Of a stretch of 64,000 bases of DNA, positions 27,905 to 36,960 are shown one piece after another (position 1 is the stretch's first letter; each line of letters opens with the position of its first letter). This DNA comes from Methylosinus sp. PW1. Its GTDB lineage: Bacteria > Pseudomonadota > Alphaproteobacteria > Rhizobiales > Beijerinckiaceae. The DNA lies in NCBI RefSeq assembly GCF_000745215.1, contig NZ_JQNK01000002.1:434001-498000 (forward strand), read 5' to 3'. Made by a program: the position numbers and the translations under genes. The notes beneath the pieces are model-generated. The model saw only the letters and a program-made list of their open reading frames with translations, did no database searches and was not told the origin of the DNA.

Positions 27905-28348
27905 TGGGACGCCTCGCACCAAGGGCGCGTTCGCCCGAAAAAGAATCGCCGCGCCGAAACCAGTAACAAATCATAGCACGAGCGGCCGACGGCCAGGGCC
28001 AGCTCGAATATTTGTCGAGATCGCAAATAATTAAGGGTATCCGCAGGTTTGCGGCGGATGCGGTTCGGCTCTCGTCGAAGAGGATTGGCGCTCGCGGCTC
28101 CGCTGCGTCGCCGTGTTCGCCGTGGACTCACGAATGCGCAAATGAGCGCGCCGCTTTGGTCGACGCTTCGTTCGGCTCGGCCGTGGCCTGGAGCCTCAAA
28201 AAGCCATTTTTGCCGGCGAACCCGTTTGTCCGGGCGCGCCGCGCCTCCGGCCGAAATTAAACATTCTTTAACGTCGACAAGCGTCCTTTCCGGCTTATCC
28301 TAGGGGGAAACTGCGACGCCGCCGTCGTCGCCGATCGAAGGACAGTCA
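27905..28348. other. 444-bp intergenic region holding the moxR promoter area
   Basis: No convincing gene: the open frames here are short, have no ribosome site and read as Arg/Ser-rich shadow sequence. It holds the divergent control region of the DUF6111-cca unit and the moxR operon. The only clear sites are a CtrA box at 28257-28271 and a GAAGGA ribosome site just before 28349. Confidence 0.6.
28257..28271. promoter_or_regulatory. Perfect CtrA box (TTAA-N7-TTAA) upstream of moxR
   Basis: TTAA at 28257-28260, seven bases (ACATTCT), TTAA at 28268-28271. It lies 77 bp upstream of the moxR ATG in an otherwise GC-rich gap. A TATCCT at 28296-28301 could be the matching -10. Confidence 0.6.
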
Positions 28349-29341
28349 ATGACCGAGCAAGATTTGGCGAGCGCTCCCGCCGCCGCAGCCGAGCGTGTCC
28401 TGGAAGAGATCGGCCGCGCCCGCGCCGCCGTCTCCACCGTGATCTTCGGCCAGGAGGAGGCGGTCGAGCAGGCGCTCGTCACTCTGCTCGCCGGCGGACA
28501 CGGCCTGCTCGTCGGCGTGCCCGGCCTCGCCAAGACCAAGCTCGTCGAGACATTGGGCCGCGTGCTCGGCCTCGATGAGCGGCGCGTGCAATTCACGCCC
28601 GATCTTCTGCCGGCCGATATTCTGGGCTCCGAGGTGCTCGAGGAGACCGCCGATAAAAAGCGTGTCTTCCGCTTCGTCAAAGGCCCGATCTTCGCGCAAT
28701 TGCTGATGGCGGACGAGATCAACCGCGCCTCGCCGCGCACGCAATCGGCGCTGCTGCAGGCGATGCAGGAATATCATGTGAGCGTCGCCGGCGAGCGTCA
28801 CGATCTGCCGCGGCCCTTCCATGTGCTGGCGACGCAAAATCCGCTGGAGCAGGAGGGAACTTATCCTCTGCCGGAGGCGCAGCTGGATCGTTTTCTTCTC
28901 CAGATCGACGTCGACTATCCCGACCGCGCCAGCGAGCGGCGCATATTGCTGGAGACGACGGGCGATCGCGTGACCGAGGCGCGCAAAACTCTCTCCGCGC
29001 AGGAGCTGATCGCGGCGCAGAGGCTGGTGCGGCAATTGCCGGTCGGCGACAAGGTCGTCGATGCGATACTCGATCTCGTGCGCGCCGCGCGGCCGGGGGA
29101 GGGCGATCCCGAGATCGCGCCCCATGTCGCCTGGGGTCCCGGCCCGCGCGCGGCGCAGTCCCTCATGCTCGCCACGCGCGCGCGCGCGCTGCTCGCCGGG
29201 CGCCTGTCGCCCTCGCTGGACGATGTGGCCGCGCTCGCCGCGCCGGCGCTGCGCCATCGCATGGCGCTGACCTTCGCCGCGCGCGCGCAGGGCAAGACCA
29301 TCGCCGGCCTCGTCGAGAAGCTCGTCTCGAGGATCGGCTGA
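28349..29341 (+). CDS. moxR: MoxR-family AAA+ ATPase
   Basis: A 330-aa AAA+ chaperone-like ATPase. Walker A is GVPGLAKT (56-63), Walker B LLMADE (118-123), with the MoxR signatures FTPDLLPADILG, INRASPRTQSALLQAMQE and ATQNPLEQEGTYPLPEAQLDRF. MoxR proteins help mature or insert metals in VWA-domain partners; the family was named from methanol dehydrogenase clusters, but this one belongs to the widespread MoxR-DUF58-Bat group. It heads a four-gene operon with almost no gaps. Confidence 0.93.
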   Translation: MTEQDLASAPAAAAERVLEEIGRARAAVSTVIFGQEEAVEQALVTLLAGGHGLLVGVPGLAKTKLVETLGRVLGLDERRVQFTPDLLPADILGSEVLEETADKKRVFRFVKGPIFAQLLMADEINRASPRTQSALLQAMQEYHVSVAGERHDLPRPFHVLATQNPLEQEGTYPLPEAQLDRFLLQIDVDYPDRASERRILLETTGDRVTEARKTLSAQELIAAQRLVRQLPVGDKVVDAILDLVRAARPGEGDPEIAPHVAWGPGPRAAQSLMLATRARALLAGRLSPSLDDVAALAAPALRHRMALTFAARAQGKTIAGLVEKLVSRIG

Positions 29342-29342
29342 G

Positions 29343-30269
29343 GTGGCGGCGGGACCGGCGGTTTCCACCGAGGCTTTCGACATTTCCGATCGGCTCGCGC
29401 TCGCGCGCGGCGTGGACGCCGCCGAGCTGGCCAGCCGGCTGCCCGATATCGTCATCCGCGCGCGGGAAGTGGCGGCGACCGTCGTCCATGGCGCGCATGG
29501 CCGAAGGCGCGCCGGAACGGGCGAGAATTTTTGGCAGTTCCGGCCCTTCGGCGCCGGCGAGGCGGCGCATCGCATCGACTGGCGCCGCTCGGCGCGCGAC
29601 GACCGGCTCTTCGTGCGCGAGCGGGAATGGGAGGCCGCCCATTCCTATTATCTATGGATGGATTGCTCGCCCTCCATGGGCTTCGTCTCCTCTCTGGCGT
29701 TGGAGCCCAAGCTCGACCGCGCTTTGACGCTCGGCCTCGCGCTCGCCGATGTGCTCATGCGCGGCGGCGAAAGGATTGGGCTGCTCGGCCTCACCCATCC
29801 CATGTCGACGCGCGACATTATCGAGCGGCTCGCGCAGGCGCTCGTCGCAGCGGGCGGCGCGGCGCGCGGCGAATTGCCGGAGGCGGCGGCGCTGCCCGGC
29901 GGCGCCAAGGCTCTGCTCATTTCTGACTTCCTCTGCGATCCGCAGGCGCTTTCCGAACGTCTGACGACTCTCGCCGGAAACGGCGCGGCGGGCGCGCTGC
30001 TGATGATCGCCGATCCGGTGGAAGAGACCTTTCCCTTCGAAGGCGAGACGATCTTTCTCGACACGGACAGCCGCGCGCAGCTGCGCGCAGGCCGCGCCCA
30101 ATCCTGGCGGGAGGCCTATGTGGAACGTCTCGCGTGGCATAGGGACGAGATCGCCAAAGCCGCCGCCGATGTCGGCTTCTCGCTGCACATCCACCGCACC
30201 GACCGGCCCGCTGCGGAGGCGGCGCTTTCTTTGAGCTTTGCGCTCGCCTCTGGATTGGAGCGCGTCTGA
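29343..30269 (+). CDS. DUF58 domain protein
   Basis: A 308-aa soluble protein starting with GTG one base after moxR. The DUF58 signature is GRRRAGTGENFWQFRPFGAGEAAHRIDWRRSARDDRLFVREREWE, after which a VWA-like fold holds YYLWMDCSPSMGF, a MIDAS DxSxS-type motif. DUF58 proteins are constant partners of MoxR ATPases. The role is thought to be assembly or protection of envelope proteins; the substrate is unknown. Confidence 0.9.
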   Translation: MAAGPAVSTEAFDISDRLALARGVDAAELASRLPDIVIRAREVAATVVHGAHGRRRAGTGENFWQFRPFGAGEAAHRIDWRRSARDDRLFVREREWEAAHSYYLWMDCSPSMGFVSSLALEPKLDRALTLGLALADVLMRGGERIGLLGLTHPMSTRDIIERLAQALVAAGGAARGELPEAAALPGGAKALLISDFLCDPQALSERLTTLAGNGAAGALLMIADPVEETFPFEGETIFLDTDSRAQLRAGRAQSWREAYVERLAWHRDEIAKAAADVGFSLHIHRTDRPAAEAALSLSFALASGLERV

Positions 30270-33049
30270 TGGGCCTCACTTTCGCCGCGCCGCTCGCCCT
30301 GTTCGGGCTGCTGGCTCTGCCGGCTATCTATTTTCTGCTGCGGGTGACGCCGCCCCGCCCACGCGAGATCGTGTTCCCGCCGATCCGCCTGCTCTTCGAT
30401 CTGCTGCGCCGCGAGGAGACGCCTTCGCGCACGCCCTGGCAGCTATTGGCGCTGCGCCTCGCGCTCGCCGGCCTCGCCGTTCTGGCCATGGCCGGCCCCG
30501 CGCTGACGCCAGTGGCGACGGCCGCTTTCTCCAGCGCGCCGCTGCTGATCGCGATCGACGACGGCTGGCCGGCGGCGCCGGATTTCGACGCCCGCATCGA
30601 GGCGGCGCGCGCGCTCGCCGCCGACGCCGCGCGTTCCGGCGCGACGATCGCTGTGCTGCCCATGTCGCAGGCCGACGCCGCGCCGACGCCGGAGGACGGC
30701 GGCAAGATCGACGAGCGCCTGCGCGCGCTCGCGCCGCAGCCCTATGCGCCGGATCGCGCCGCCGCCGCCGCGAGGCTCGCAGAATTCGCCGCCGCCCATC
30801 CGCATGGGCGCATCGTCTGGATCGCGGATGGGCTGGCGCAGGGCGGAGCGCGCCAATTCGCCGAGGCTCTGACCACTGCCGCCGCAGCCGGCGCGAAAGT
30901 CGAGACGCTGACCAGCGATCATGTTGCGCGCGCGCTCGTCGCGCCGCAGAACACGGCCGCCGGCCTCGAGGTGGAGGTGGCCCGCGCCTCCGCCGCGGCG
31001 CCGGCGTCCGGCTCCGTTTCCGCTTTCGATCAGCAGGGCCGCGTGCTGGCGCAGGCGCATTTCGATTTCGGCGCAGGAGACAAAGCGAAAGCGCGCTTCG
31101 ATCTGCCGATCGAGCTGCGCAATGAGGCGTCGCTGCTCCGCCTCGACGGCGAGGCTTCGGCCGGCGCCGTGGCGCTGCTCGACGGGCGCTCCAAGGTTCG
31201 CCGCGTCGCCGTGCTGAGCGGCGCGAGCGCCGATCTCGCGCAGCCTTTGCTGGAGCCGCAATTCTATCTTCAAAAGGCCTTCGCGCCTTTCGCCGAGGTG
31301 CGCGAGCCGCGGCCGGGCGCCGCCGATCCTTTGCCAGGCCTCATCGCCGAGCAGCCCAATATCGTCGCCCTCGCCGACGTCGGCGTGCTGCCGCAGGGCG
31401 CGCATGAGGCGCTGGCCCGTTTCGTCGATGAGGGCGGCGTGCTCTTACGCTTCGCTGGCGCGCGCCTCGCCAATGGCGACGACGATCTCACCCCCGTGCG
31501 CTTGCGCCGCAATGGCCGCGTGCTCGGCGGCGCCATGTCCTGGGACACGCCGAAAAAGCTCGCGCCCTTCGATGCGGCGAGTCCATTCTACGGGCTCGCT
31601 ATTCCAGATGAGGTGACGGTGACGCGCCAGGTTCTCGCCGAGCCGGAGCCGGGCCTCCCGGCCAAGACCTGGGCCGCGCTCACTGATGGCACGCCGCTCG
31701 TCACCGCCGAGCGGCGCGGCAAGGGGCTCATCGTGCTGTTCCATGTCAGCGCCGACGCCGCCTGGTCCAATCTGCCGATCTCCGGCCTCTTCATCGATAT
31801 GCTGCACAGGATCGCCGCCGAGAGCGGCGAGGCCGCGGCGCGCCGCGCCGAGGACGGAGCGCGCAGCGACGCGCCGGCTCTGGCGCCGCTCGTCACTCTG
31901 GATGGGCGCGGCCGTCTCGGCGCGCCGCCGCCGAGCGCCCGGCCGATCGCAAGTGACTATGACGGCGGCGCGAACCGCGAGCATCCGCCGGGCCTCTACG
32001 GCGCCGCCGACGCCCCCGTCGCCGTGCAGCCGCTGCGCGCGAGCGACGAATTGCGCGCCTTCGATTTTTCGGGGCAGGGGCTCTCGGTCTCGGCGCTGCG
32101 CGCCGGCGCGCCGATCGATCTGCGCCCCTATCTGCTCGCGCTGGTCTTTGTCGCGCTGCTCGCCGATTGGCTGATCTTGCTGTCCATGTCCGGCGCATTG
32201 CGCCGCGCCGCGCCGATCGCCATCGGCGCTTTGTGCGCGCTCGCGGTGCTGAGCGCCGCGCCGCAGGGCGCCCGCGCCAAGGATGCGCCCGCCATAGCCT
32301 CGCCGCGCGACCGCGAGGCGGCGCTGACTACGAGGCTCGCCTATGTCGTCTCCGGCGACGCCCGCACCGACGAGACCAGCAAGCTCGGCCTCGAGGCGCT
32401 GTCGCGCGCGCTCAATCAGCGCACCTCCTTCGCGCCCGGCGCGCCGGTCGGCGTCGATCCGGCGCGTGACGAATTGGCCTTCTATCCCATGCTCTATTGG
32501 CCGATCGTCGCTTCCGCGCCGCTGCCTTCGGCGCAGACCATCGCCAAGGTCGGCGTCTATCTGAAGCAGGGCGGCACGATCGTCTTCGATACGCGCGACG
32601 CGCTCACCGCGCATGAGGGCGGACCGCCGACGCCGGAGACGCAATGGCTGCGCGATCTGACGCGCAATCTCGACATTCCGCCGCTCGAGGTCACGCCGCG
32701 CGATCACGTCATCACCAAGACTTTCTATCTGCTCGACGGCTTCTACGGCCGCACGATCAATGGCAAGACCTGGGTGGAGGCGCTGCCGCCGGAGAGCAAG
32801 GACGATCCCGCGCGCCCCGTGCGCGCGACCGACAGCGTCTCGTCTGTGGTGATAACCTCGAACGATCTCGCCGGCGCCTGGGCGGCCGATCGCAATGGCC
32901 AACCGCTCTACACGTTGACGCCGGGCGGCGCGCGTCAGCGCGAGCTCGCGATCCGCGGCGGCGTCAATCTGGTGATGTACACGCTGACCGGCAATTACAA
33001 ATCCGATCAGGTCCATGTCCGCGACCTCTTGGAGCGGCTCGGCCAATGA
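30269..33049 (+). CDS. BatA-like membrane protein with C-terminal DUF4159 domain
   Basis: A 926-aa protein. The N terminus (FAAPLALFGLLALPAIYFLLRVTPPRPREIVFPPIRLL) is the BatA/aerotolerance-type double-helix anchor. A long periplasmic or cytosolic middle follows with a ThuA/GATase-like fold (PNIVALADVGVLPQGAHEALARFVDEGGVLLRF), more membrane helices near 620-670, and a DUF4159 domain at ~690-926 (FYPMLYWPI, KVGVYLKQGGTIVFDTRD). It overlaps DUF58 by one base and the next gene by four. This fusion architecture is known in alphaproteobacterial moxR operons. Confidence 0.88.
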   Translation: MGLTFAAPLALFGLLALPAIYFLLRVTPPRPREIVFPPIRLLFDLLRREETPSRTPWQLLALRLALAGLAVLAMAGPALTPVATAAFSSAPLLIAIDDGWPAAPDFDARIEAARALAADAARSGATIAVLPMSQADAAPTPEDGGKIDERLRALAPQPYAPDRAAAAARLAEFAAAHPHGRIVWIADGLAQGGARQFAEALTTAAAAGAKVETLTSDHVARALVAPQNTAAGLEVEVARASAAAPASGSVSAFDQQGRVLAQAHFDFGAGDKAKARFDLPIELRNEASLLRLDGEASAGAVALLDGRSKVRRVAVLSGASADLAQPLLEPQFYLQKAFAPFAEVREPRPGAADPLPGLIAEQPNIVALADVGVLPQGAHEALARFVDEGGVLLRFAGARLANGDDDLTPVRLRRNGRVLGGAMSWDTPKKLAPFDAASPFYGLAIPDEVTVTRQVLAEPEPGLPAKTWAALTDGTPLVTAERRGKGLIVLFHVSADAAWSNLPISGLFIDMLHRIAAESGEAAARRAEDGARSDAPALAPLVTLDGRGRLGAPPPSARPIASDYDGGANREHPPGLYGAADAPVAVQPLRASDELRAFDFSGQGLSVSALRAGAPIDLRPYLLALVFVALLADWLILLSMSGALRRAAPIAIGALCALAVLSAAPQGARAKDAPAIASPRDREAALTTRLAYVVSGDARTDETSKLGLEALSRALNQRTSFAPGAPVGVDPARDELAFYPMLYWPIVASAPLPSAQTIAKVGVYLKQGGTIVFDTRDALTAHEGGPPTPETQWLRDLTRNLDIPPLEVTPRDHVITKTFYLLDGFYGRTINGKTWVEALPPESKDDPARPVRATDSVSSVVITSNDLAGAWAADRNGQPLYTLTPGGARQRELAIRGGVNLVMYTLTGNYKSDQVHVRDLLERLGQ

Positions 33050-35130
33050 GCGAGCTGTCCCTCTCCTTCACGCCGCTGCTGCCCTGGCCCGCGCTCGCCG
33101 CGCTGAGCGTGGCGGCGATCATCGTGGCGCTGCTGTCGCTGCGCGCCGGCGGGCGCGGCGCGGCCCTGCGCCTCGCGACGCTGGCGCTGGTGCTGCTGGC
33201 GCTCACCGATCCGTCGCTGCTGCGCGAGCAGCGCGAGCCACTGAGAACCATCGTTCCCATCGTGCTCGATCGCAGCGAGAGCCAGAGCTTCGGCGAGCGC
33301 ATGGCGCAGACCGAGGCGGCGAAGGCCGCGCTGGAGCCGGCGCTGCAAAAGCTCGGCGATATAGAGCCGCGCTTCATCGACGCGGCGCGTCCCGGCTCCG
33401 AGGCCGATGGGACGAGATTGTTCCAGGCTCTGGAAGAGGGGCTGAAGGACGTTCCGCGTGAGCGCATCGGCGCCGCGATCATGGTGACGGACGGAATCGT
33501 TCACGACATTCCCGCGAACGCCGCCGCGCTCGGCTTCAAGGCGCCGCTGCATGTGCTCGTCACCGGCCATGAGGGCGAGCGTGATCGCAGGCTGGAGCTG
33601 GTCGAGGCGCCACGCTTCGGCATTGTCGGCAAGGATCAGACGATCCGCGCCCGCGTCGTCGACAGCAATCTCGGCGGGACGGAGCCGGTCGTCATCACGA
33701 CGCGGCGCGACGGGCAGGCGCTCGAGCCCATCGTCGCGCGCGCCGGCGAGATCGTCGACATTCCGCTGCGCGTGGAGCATGGCGGCGCCAATGTCGTCGA
33801 GCTGGAGGTGGAGGCGCTCCCCGGCGAGCTGACCGCCGTCAACAACAAGGCCGTCGTCACCATAGAGGGCGTGCGCGACAAGCTGAAGGTTCTGCTCGTC
33901 TCCGGCGAGCCGCATCCCGGCGAGCGCAGCTGGCGCAATCTTCTGCGCTCCGACGCCAATGTCGATCTGGTGCATTTCACCATTCTGCGGCCGCCGGAGA
34001 AGCTCGACGGCACGCCGCCGCACGAGCTGTCGCTGATCGCCTTTCCAACGGCCGATCTCTTCGGGCGCAAGATCAACGAGTTCGATCTCATCATCTTCGA
34101 TCGCTACTCGAACCAGACGATCCTGCCCTCCGTCTATTTCGACAATATCCTGCGCTATGTCGACAATGGCGGCGCCTTTCTCGTCGCGACGGGGCCGGAT
34201 TTCGCGACGGTGCAGGGGCTCTATTATTCGCCGCTGGAGAGCATCATTCCGGCGCGGCCGGACGGCTCGCTCTATGAGCGCGCCTTTCGCGCCCATGTGA
34301 GCAAGGATGGCGAGAAGCATCCGGTCACGCGCGGGCTCGAGGGCGCGCGGAGCAATCCGCCCGCCTGGGGCGAATGGTTCCGCCAGGTCGACGCCGAAGT
34401 GGTGAAGGGCAATTCCATCCTCACCGGCGCCAATGACAAGCCGCTGCTCGTGCTCTCACGCGAGGGCAAGGGCCGCGTCGCCGCCCTGCTCACCGATCAG
34501 ATGTGGCTGTGGGCGCGCGGCTATGAGGGCGGCGGCCCGCATGTCGATCTGATGCGCCGCCTCGCCCATTGGCTGATGAAGGAGCCCGATCTCGAGGAGG
34601 AGGCGCTGCGCGCCAGCGCCCATGGCCATGACATCGCCGTCGAGCGCCAGAGCCTCGAGGAGAAGATCGACGCGGTGACGATGACGACGCCTTCGGGCGC
34701 GACGTCGCCGATCGCGCTCGCGCCCGCCGAGCCCGGCCTCGCGCGCGCGCATCATGCGGCGAAGGAAATGGGGCTCTATCGCTTTCAGAGCGGCGAGCTG
34801 ACGGCGCTGGTCAATGTCGGCCCGGAGAATCCGCGCGAGTTCCGCGAGGTGGTCTCCACCACCGAGAAGCTGAAGCCGCTCGCCGAGGCCAGCGGCGGCA
34901 CGGTGCGACGTCTGTCGAAAGACGCGAGCGGCGTCGTCACGCTGCCCCGCATCGTGGAGATGCGCGAAGCCTCGGTTTTCGGCGGCGCCGATTATATCGG
35001 CGTGAAGCGCACCGGCGCGAGCGAGCTGAAGGGCGTCGAGACGGCGCCGCTCGCGATCGGCCTCTGGGGCCTCGCGGCGCTGCTCGGAATGATCGTGCTG
35101 GCTTGGGCGTGGGAAGGGCGGCGGGGATAA
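33046..35130 (+). CDS. Large membrane protein with VWA/GATase-like domains (moxR operon)
   Basis: A 694-aa protein with its ATG overlapping the DUF4159 gene stop (ATGA). Two N-terminal helices (PALAALSVAAIIVALLSL; LRLATLALVLLALTDPSLL), a VWA-like region with VPIVLDRSESQSFGE and AAIMVTDGIVHD, a beta-sandwich (~180-280), a GATase1-like region (DLIIFDRYSNQTILPSVYFDNILRYVDNGGAFLVATG) and a C-terminal helix (LAIGLWGLAALLGMIVLAWAW). It is a constant last member of this operon. The whole set may form a MoxR-driven envelope maturation complex; function is inferred. Confidence 0.85.
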   Translation: MSELSLSFTPLLPWPALAALSVAAIIVALLSLRAGGRGAALRLATLALVLLALTDPSLLREQREPLRTIVPIVLDRSESQSFGERMAQTEAAKAALEPALQKLGDIEPRFIDAARPGSEADGTRLFQALEEGLKDVPRERIGAAIMVTDGIVHDIPANAAALGFKAPLHVLVTGHEGERDRRLELVEAPRFGIVGKDQTIRARVVDSNLGGTEPVVITTRRDGQALEPIVARAGEIVDIPLRVEHGGANVVELEVEALPGELTAVNNKAVVTIEGVRDKLKVLLVSGEPHPGERSWRNLLRSDANVDLVHFTILRPPEKLDGTPPHELSLIAFPTADLFGRKINEFDLIIFDRYSNQTILPSVYFDNILRYVDNGGAFLVATGPDFATVQGLYYSPLESIIPARPDGSLYERAFRAHVSKDGEKHPVTRGLEGARSNPPAWGEWFRQVDAEVVKGNSILTGANDKPLLVLSREGKGRVAALLTDQMWLWARGYEGGGPHVDLMRRLAHWLMKEPDLEEEALRASAHGHDIAVERQSLEEKIDAVTMTTPSGATSPIALAPAEPGLARAHHAAKEMGLYRFQSGELTALVNVGPENPREFREVVSTTEKLKPLAEASGGTVRRLSKDASGVVTLPRIVEMREASVFGGADYIGVKRTGASELKGVETAPLAIGLWGLAALLGMIVLAWAWEGRRG

Positions 35131-35151
35131 GAAGGACGTCGCTGACGCGAA

Positions 35152-35183
35152 AACGCCCCGCCTGTTCATCCGAGGTCGGGGCG
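35152..35183 (+). terminator. Probable terminator after the moxR operon
   Basis: Stem ACGCCCCG (35152-35159) / CGGGGCGT (35176-35183) with a 16-nt loop, 22 bp after the operon's last stop. No strong T-run follows. Confidence 0.45.
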
Positions 35184-35262
35184 TCTCATGCGAGCGGCCG
35201 CGTCTGCGGCGCTCGATCTGAGAAGAGAATAGGAGCCGATTTTCTCAGCGCAAGAGGCAAGC

Positions 35263-35517
35263 TCAGCTCGAGCGCGTCATTTCTGGAAAGCGCGCGAGAA
35301 AGGCGCGCAGCACGACGAGCTGATCCGCCGCGCGGCGCTGCAGCCCGAGGTCCAGAAAGCCGTCGAGATCGGAGACGATGAGATCGCGCACCACGGCCGG
35401 CCCATGGCCGAGCCCGAGCAGATAGGACGCCAGCAGCGCCTCGTGCTGCGCCGAATGCCGCACGCCGGACATGACCTCATTGGAGGTGGGCGACAGATCG
35501 AAAGCTTCACCACGCAT
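35263..35517 (-). CDS. Hypothetical protein (84 aa)
   Basis: Function not recognised. From the ATG at 35515-35517 (AGGGG upstream) it reads as a small helical soluble protein, with HEALLASYLLGLGHGPAVVRDLIVSDLDGFLDLGLQRRAADQLVVLRAFLARFPEM. The upstream in-frame extension passes through an inverted repeat (35573-35590) and is unlikely. It stands alone between the moxR operon and metC. Confidence 0.6.
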   Translation of the reverse strand: MRGEAFDLSPTSNEVMSGVRHSAQHEALLASYLLGLGHGPAVVRDLIVSDLDGFLDLGLQRRAADQLVVLRAFLARFPEMTRSS

Positions 35518-35572
35518 CGAACCGTTCCCCTCGAGTTCGCCCGCGACACTCCGTCGCGCTCCGATGCGTAAG

Positions 35573-35590
35573 TATGCGCTTTCGCGCATA
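35573..35590. promoter_or_regulatory. Short inverted repeat TATGCGC-N4-GCGCATA
   Basis: Perfect 7-bp arms (35573-35579, 35584-35590) around TTTC, between the small hypothetical gene's start and the end of metC. It could be an operator for the 84-aa gene or a weak metC terminator hairpin. Confidence 0.35.
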
Positions 35591-35627
35591 TGCGAAATCA
35601 AGGGGAACTACCTATTCAATGCGATGC

Positions 35628-36818
35628 TTACGCTTTCGCGGCGCGCAGCCGCGCGAAGCCGGCGGCGAGATCCTCCTTCAGATCATCCAGATCTTCGAGC
35701 CCGATCGAGAGCCTTATCGCCGGACCGCCGGGCGCCCATTCGGTCGCGGTGCGATAGGAGGCGCAATCGAAGGGCAGGGCGAGGCTCTCGAAGCCGCCCC
35801 AGGAATAGCCGAGGCCGAACAGCTCGAGCCCATCCAGCATTGCGGCGACGGCCTGCTGGGGAACCGGCTTCAAGACGAAGGAGAACAAGCCGGTCGAGCC
35901 GAGAAAGTCGCGCTTCCACAAAGCGTGGTCGGCATGGTTCTCGAGCGCCGGATGGATCACCTCCGCGACCTCCTCGCGCTCGGCGAGCCAGCGCGCCATC
36001 TCGAGGCCGGCGCGCTCGGCCTCGCGCAATCGCAATTCCATCGTGCGCATGCCGCGCAGCGCGAGAAAGCAGTCCTCCGGCCCGGGACAGATGGCGAAGG
36101 CGTTGTAGGTGGCGCGCAGACGCTTGGCCCATTTCTCATTCGCCGAGACGAGGCCGAGCAGGAGATCGGAGTGGCCCGCGAGATATTTGGTGCCGGCCTC
36201 TATGGCGAGATCGACCCCGCGCTCATGCGGCGGAAAAAAGAGAGGCGTCGCCCAAGTATTGTCGAGGACGACGCAGGCGCCGCGCGCATGGGCGACCTCG
36301 GCGATGGCCGGAATGTCCTGCACCTCGAGCGTCTGCGAGCCGGGCGACTCGGTCAATATGGCTGTCGTGTTCGGCCGCATCAGCGCGGCGATTTCGGCGC
36401 CGATGCGCGGATCGTAATAGGTCGTCTCGACGCCGAGGCGCTTCAGCACGCTGTCGCAGAACATGCGCGCCGGCAGATAGCAGGAGTCGGTGACGAGCAG
36501 ATGGTCGCCGGCCTTCAGCGCCGTCAGCAGAGCGAGGGTGATCGCCGCGAGGCCGGAGGGGACGGCGACGGCCTCCGCCGCGCCGGCGACATCGATCCAG
36601 GCCTCCTCGAGCGCGCGCGTCGTCGGCGTGCCTTTGGTGGCGTAAGTATAGGCGCCGCGATTGGCGAGCAGCGACGCCGTATCGGGAAACAGCACGGTGG
36701 AGCCGCGATAGATCGGCGTGTTGACGAAGCCGAATTGCTCGGAGGGCCGGCGCCCGGCATGGGCCAAGCGGGTGCGGCTTTTCTTTTTTCGCCCAGATTG
36801 TCCTCTAGTCTCGCTCAT
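35628..36818 (-). CDS. metC: Cystathionine beta-lyase
   Basis: A 396-aa PLP enzyme of the Cys/Met-metabolism family that cleaves cystathionine to homocysteine, pyruvate and ammonia. The start MSETRGQSGRKKKSRTRLAHAGRRP (ATG at 36816-36818) is typical. Visible motifs: TPIYRGSTVLFPD, YTYATKGTPTTRALEEAWIDVAGA, VLDNTWATPLFFPPHERGVDLAIEAGTKYLAGHSD with the PLP lysine, and a C-terminal GGFESLALP. The frame stays open to 37082 but that part overlaps the divergent gene. Divergent from an amino-acid binding protein, an arrangement common in this order. Confidence 0.92.
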   Translation of the reverse strand: MSETRGQSGRKKKSRTRLAHAGRRPSEQFGFVNTPIYRGSTVLFPDTASLLANRGAYTYATKGTPTTRALEEAWIDVAGAAEAVAVPSGLAAITLALLTALKAGDHLLVTDSCYLPARMFCDSVLKRLGVETTYYDPRIGAEIAALMRPNTTAILTESPGSQTLEVQDIPAIAEVAHARGACVVLDNTWATPLFFPPHERGVDLAIEAGTKYLAGHSDLLLGLVSANEKWAKRLRATYNAFAICPGPEDCFLALRGMRTMELRLREAERAGLEMARWLAEREEVAEVIHPALENHADHALWKRDFLGSTGLFSFVLKPVPQQAVAAMLDGLELFGLGYSWGGFESLALPFDCASYRTATEWAPGGPAIRLSIGLEDLDDLKEDLAAGFARLRAAKA

Positions 36819-36960
36819 GTCTCGCCCATCGGCCTTTCTGCGAACGCAATTGCGGCGGCCTCGTCCGCGCCGCAGTATAGACTGTTCGCGCAGGACATGG
36901 GCGAAAGAGGAGCAATTGTCCAATGATCGCCGATCGCCCGAGCCCAATCCAGAGTCGGAC

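Noticed and set aside
28012..28260. 82-aa and 84-aa open frames upstream of moxR
   Set aside because: No ribosome site, Arg/Ser-rich shadow composition, and they cover the regulatory region with the CtrA box.
28349..30269. Methanol dehydrogenase maturation cluster (mxa) based on the moxR gene
   Set aside because: No mxaF/I/G/J or related genes follow; the neighbours are the generic DUF58/Bat set.
36819..36960. SAM-II type riboswitch upstream of metC
   Set aside because: The 142-bp divergent gap does not show a recognisable SAM-II pattern; the motif normally precedes metA/metX/metZ rather than metC.
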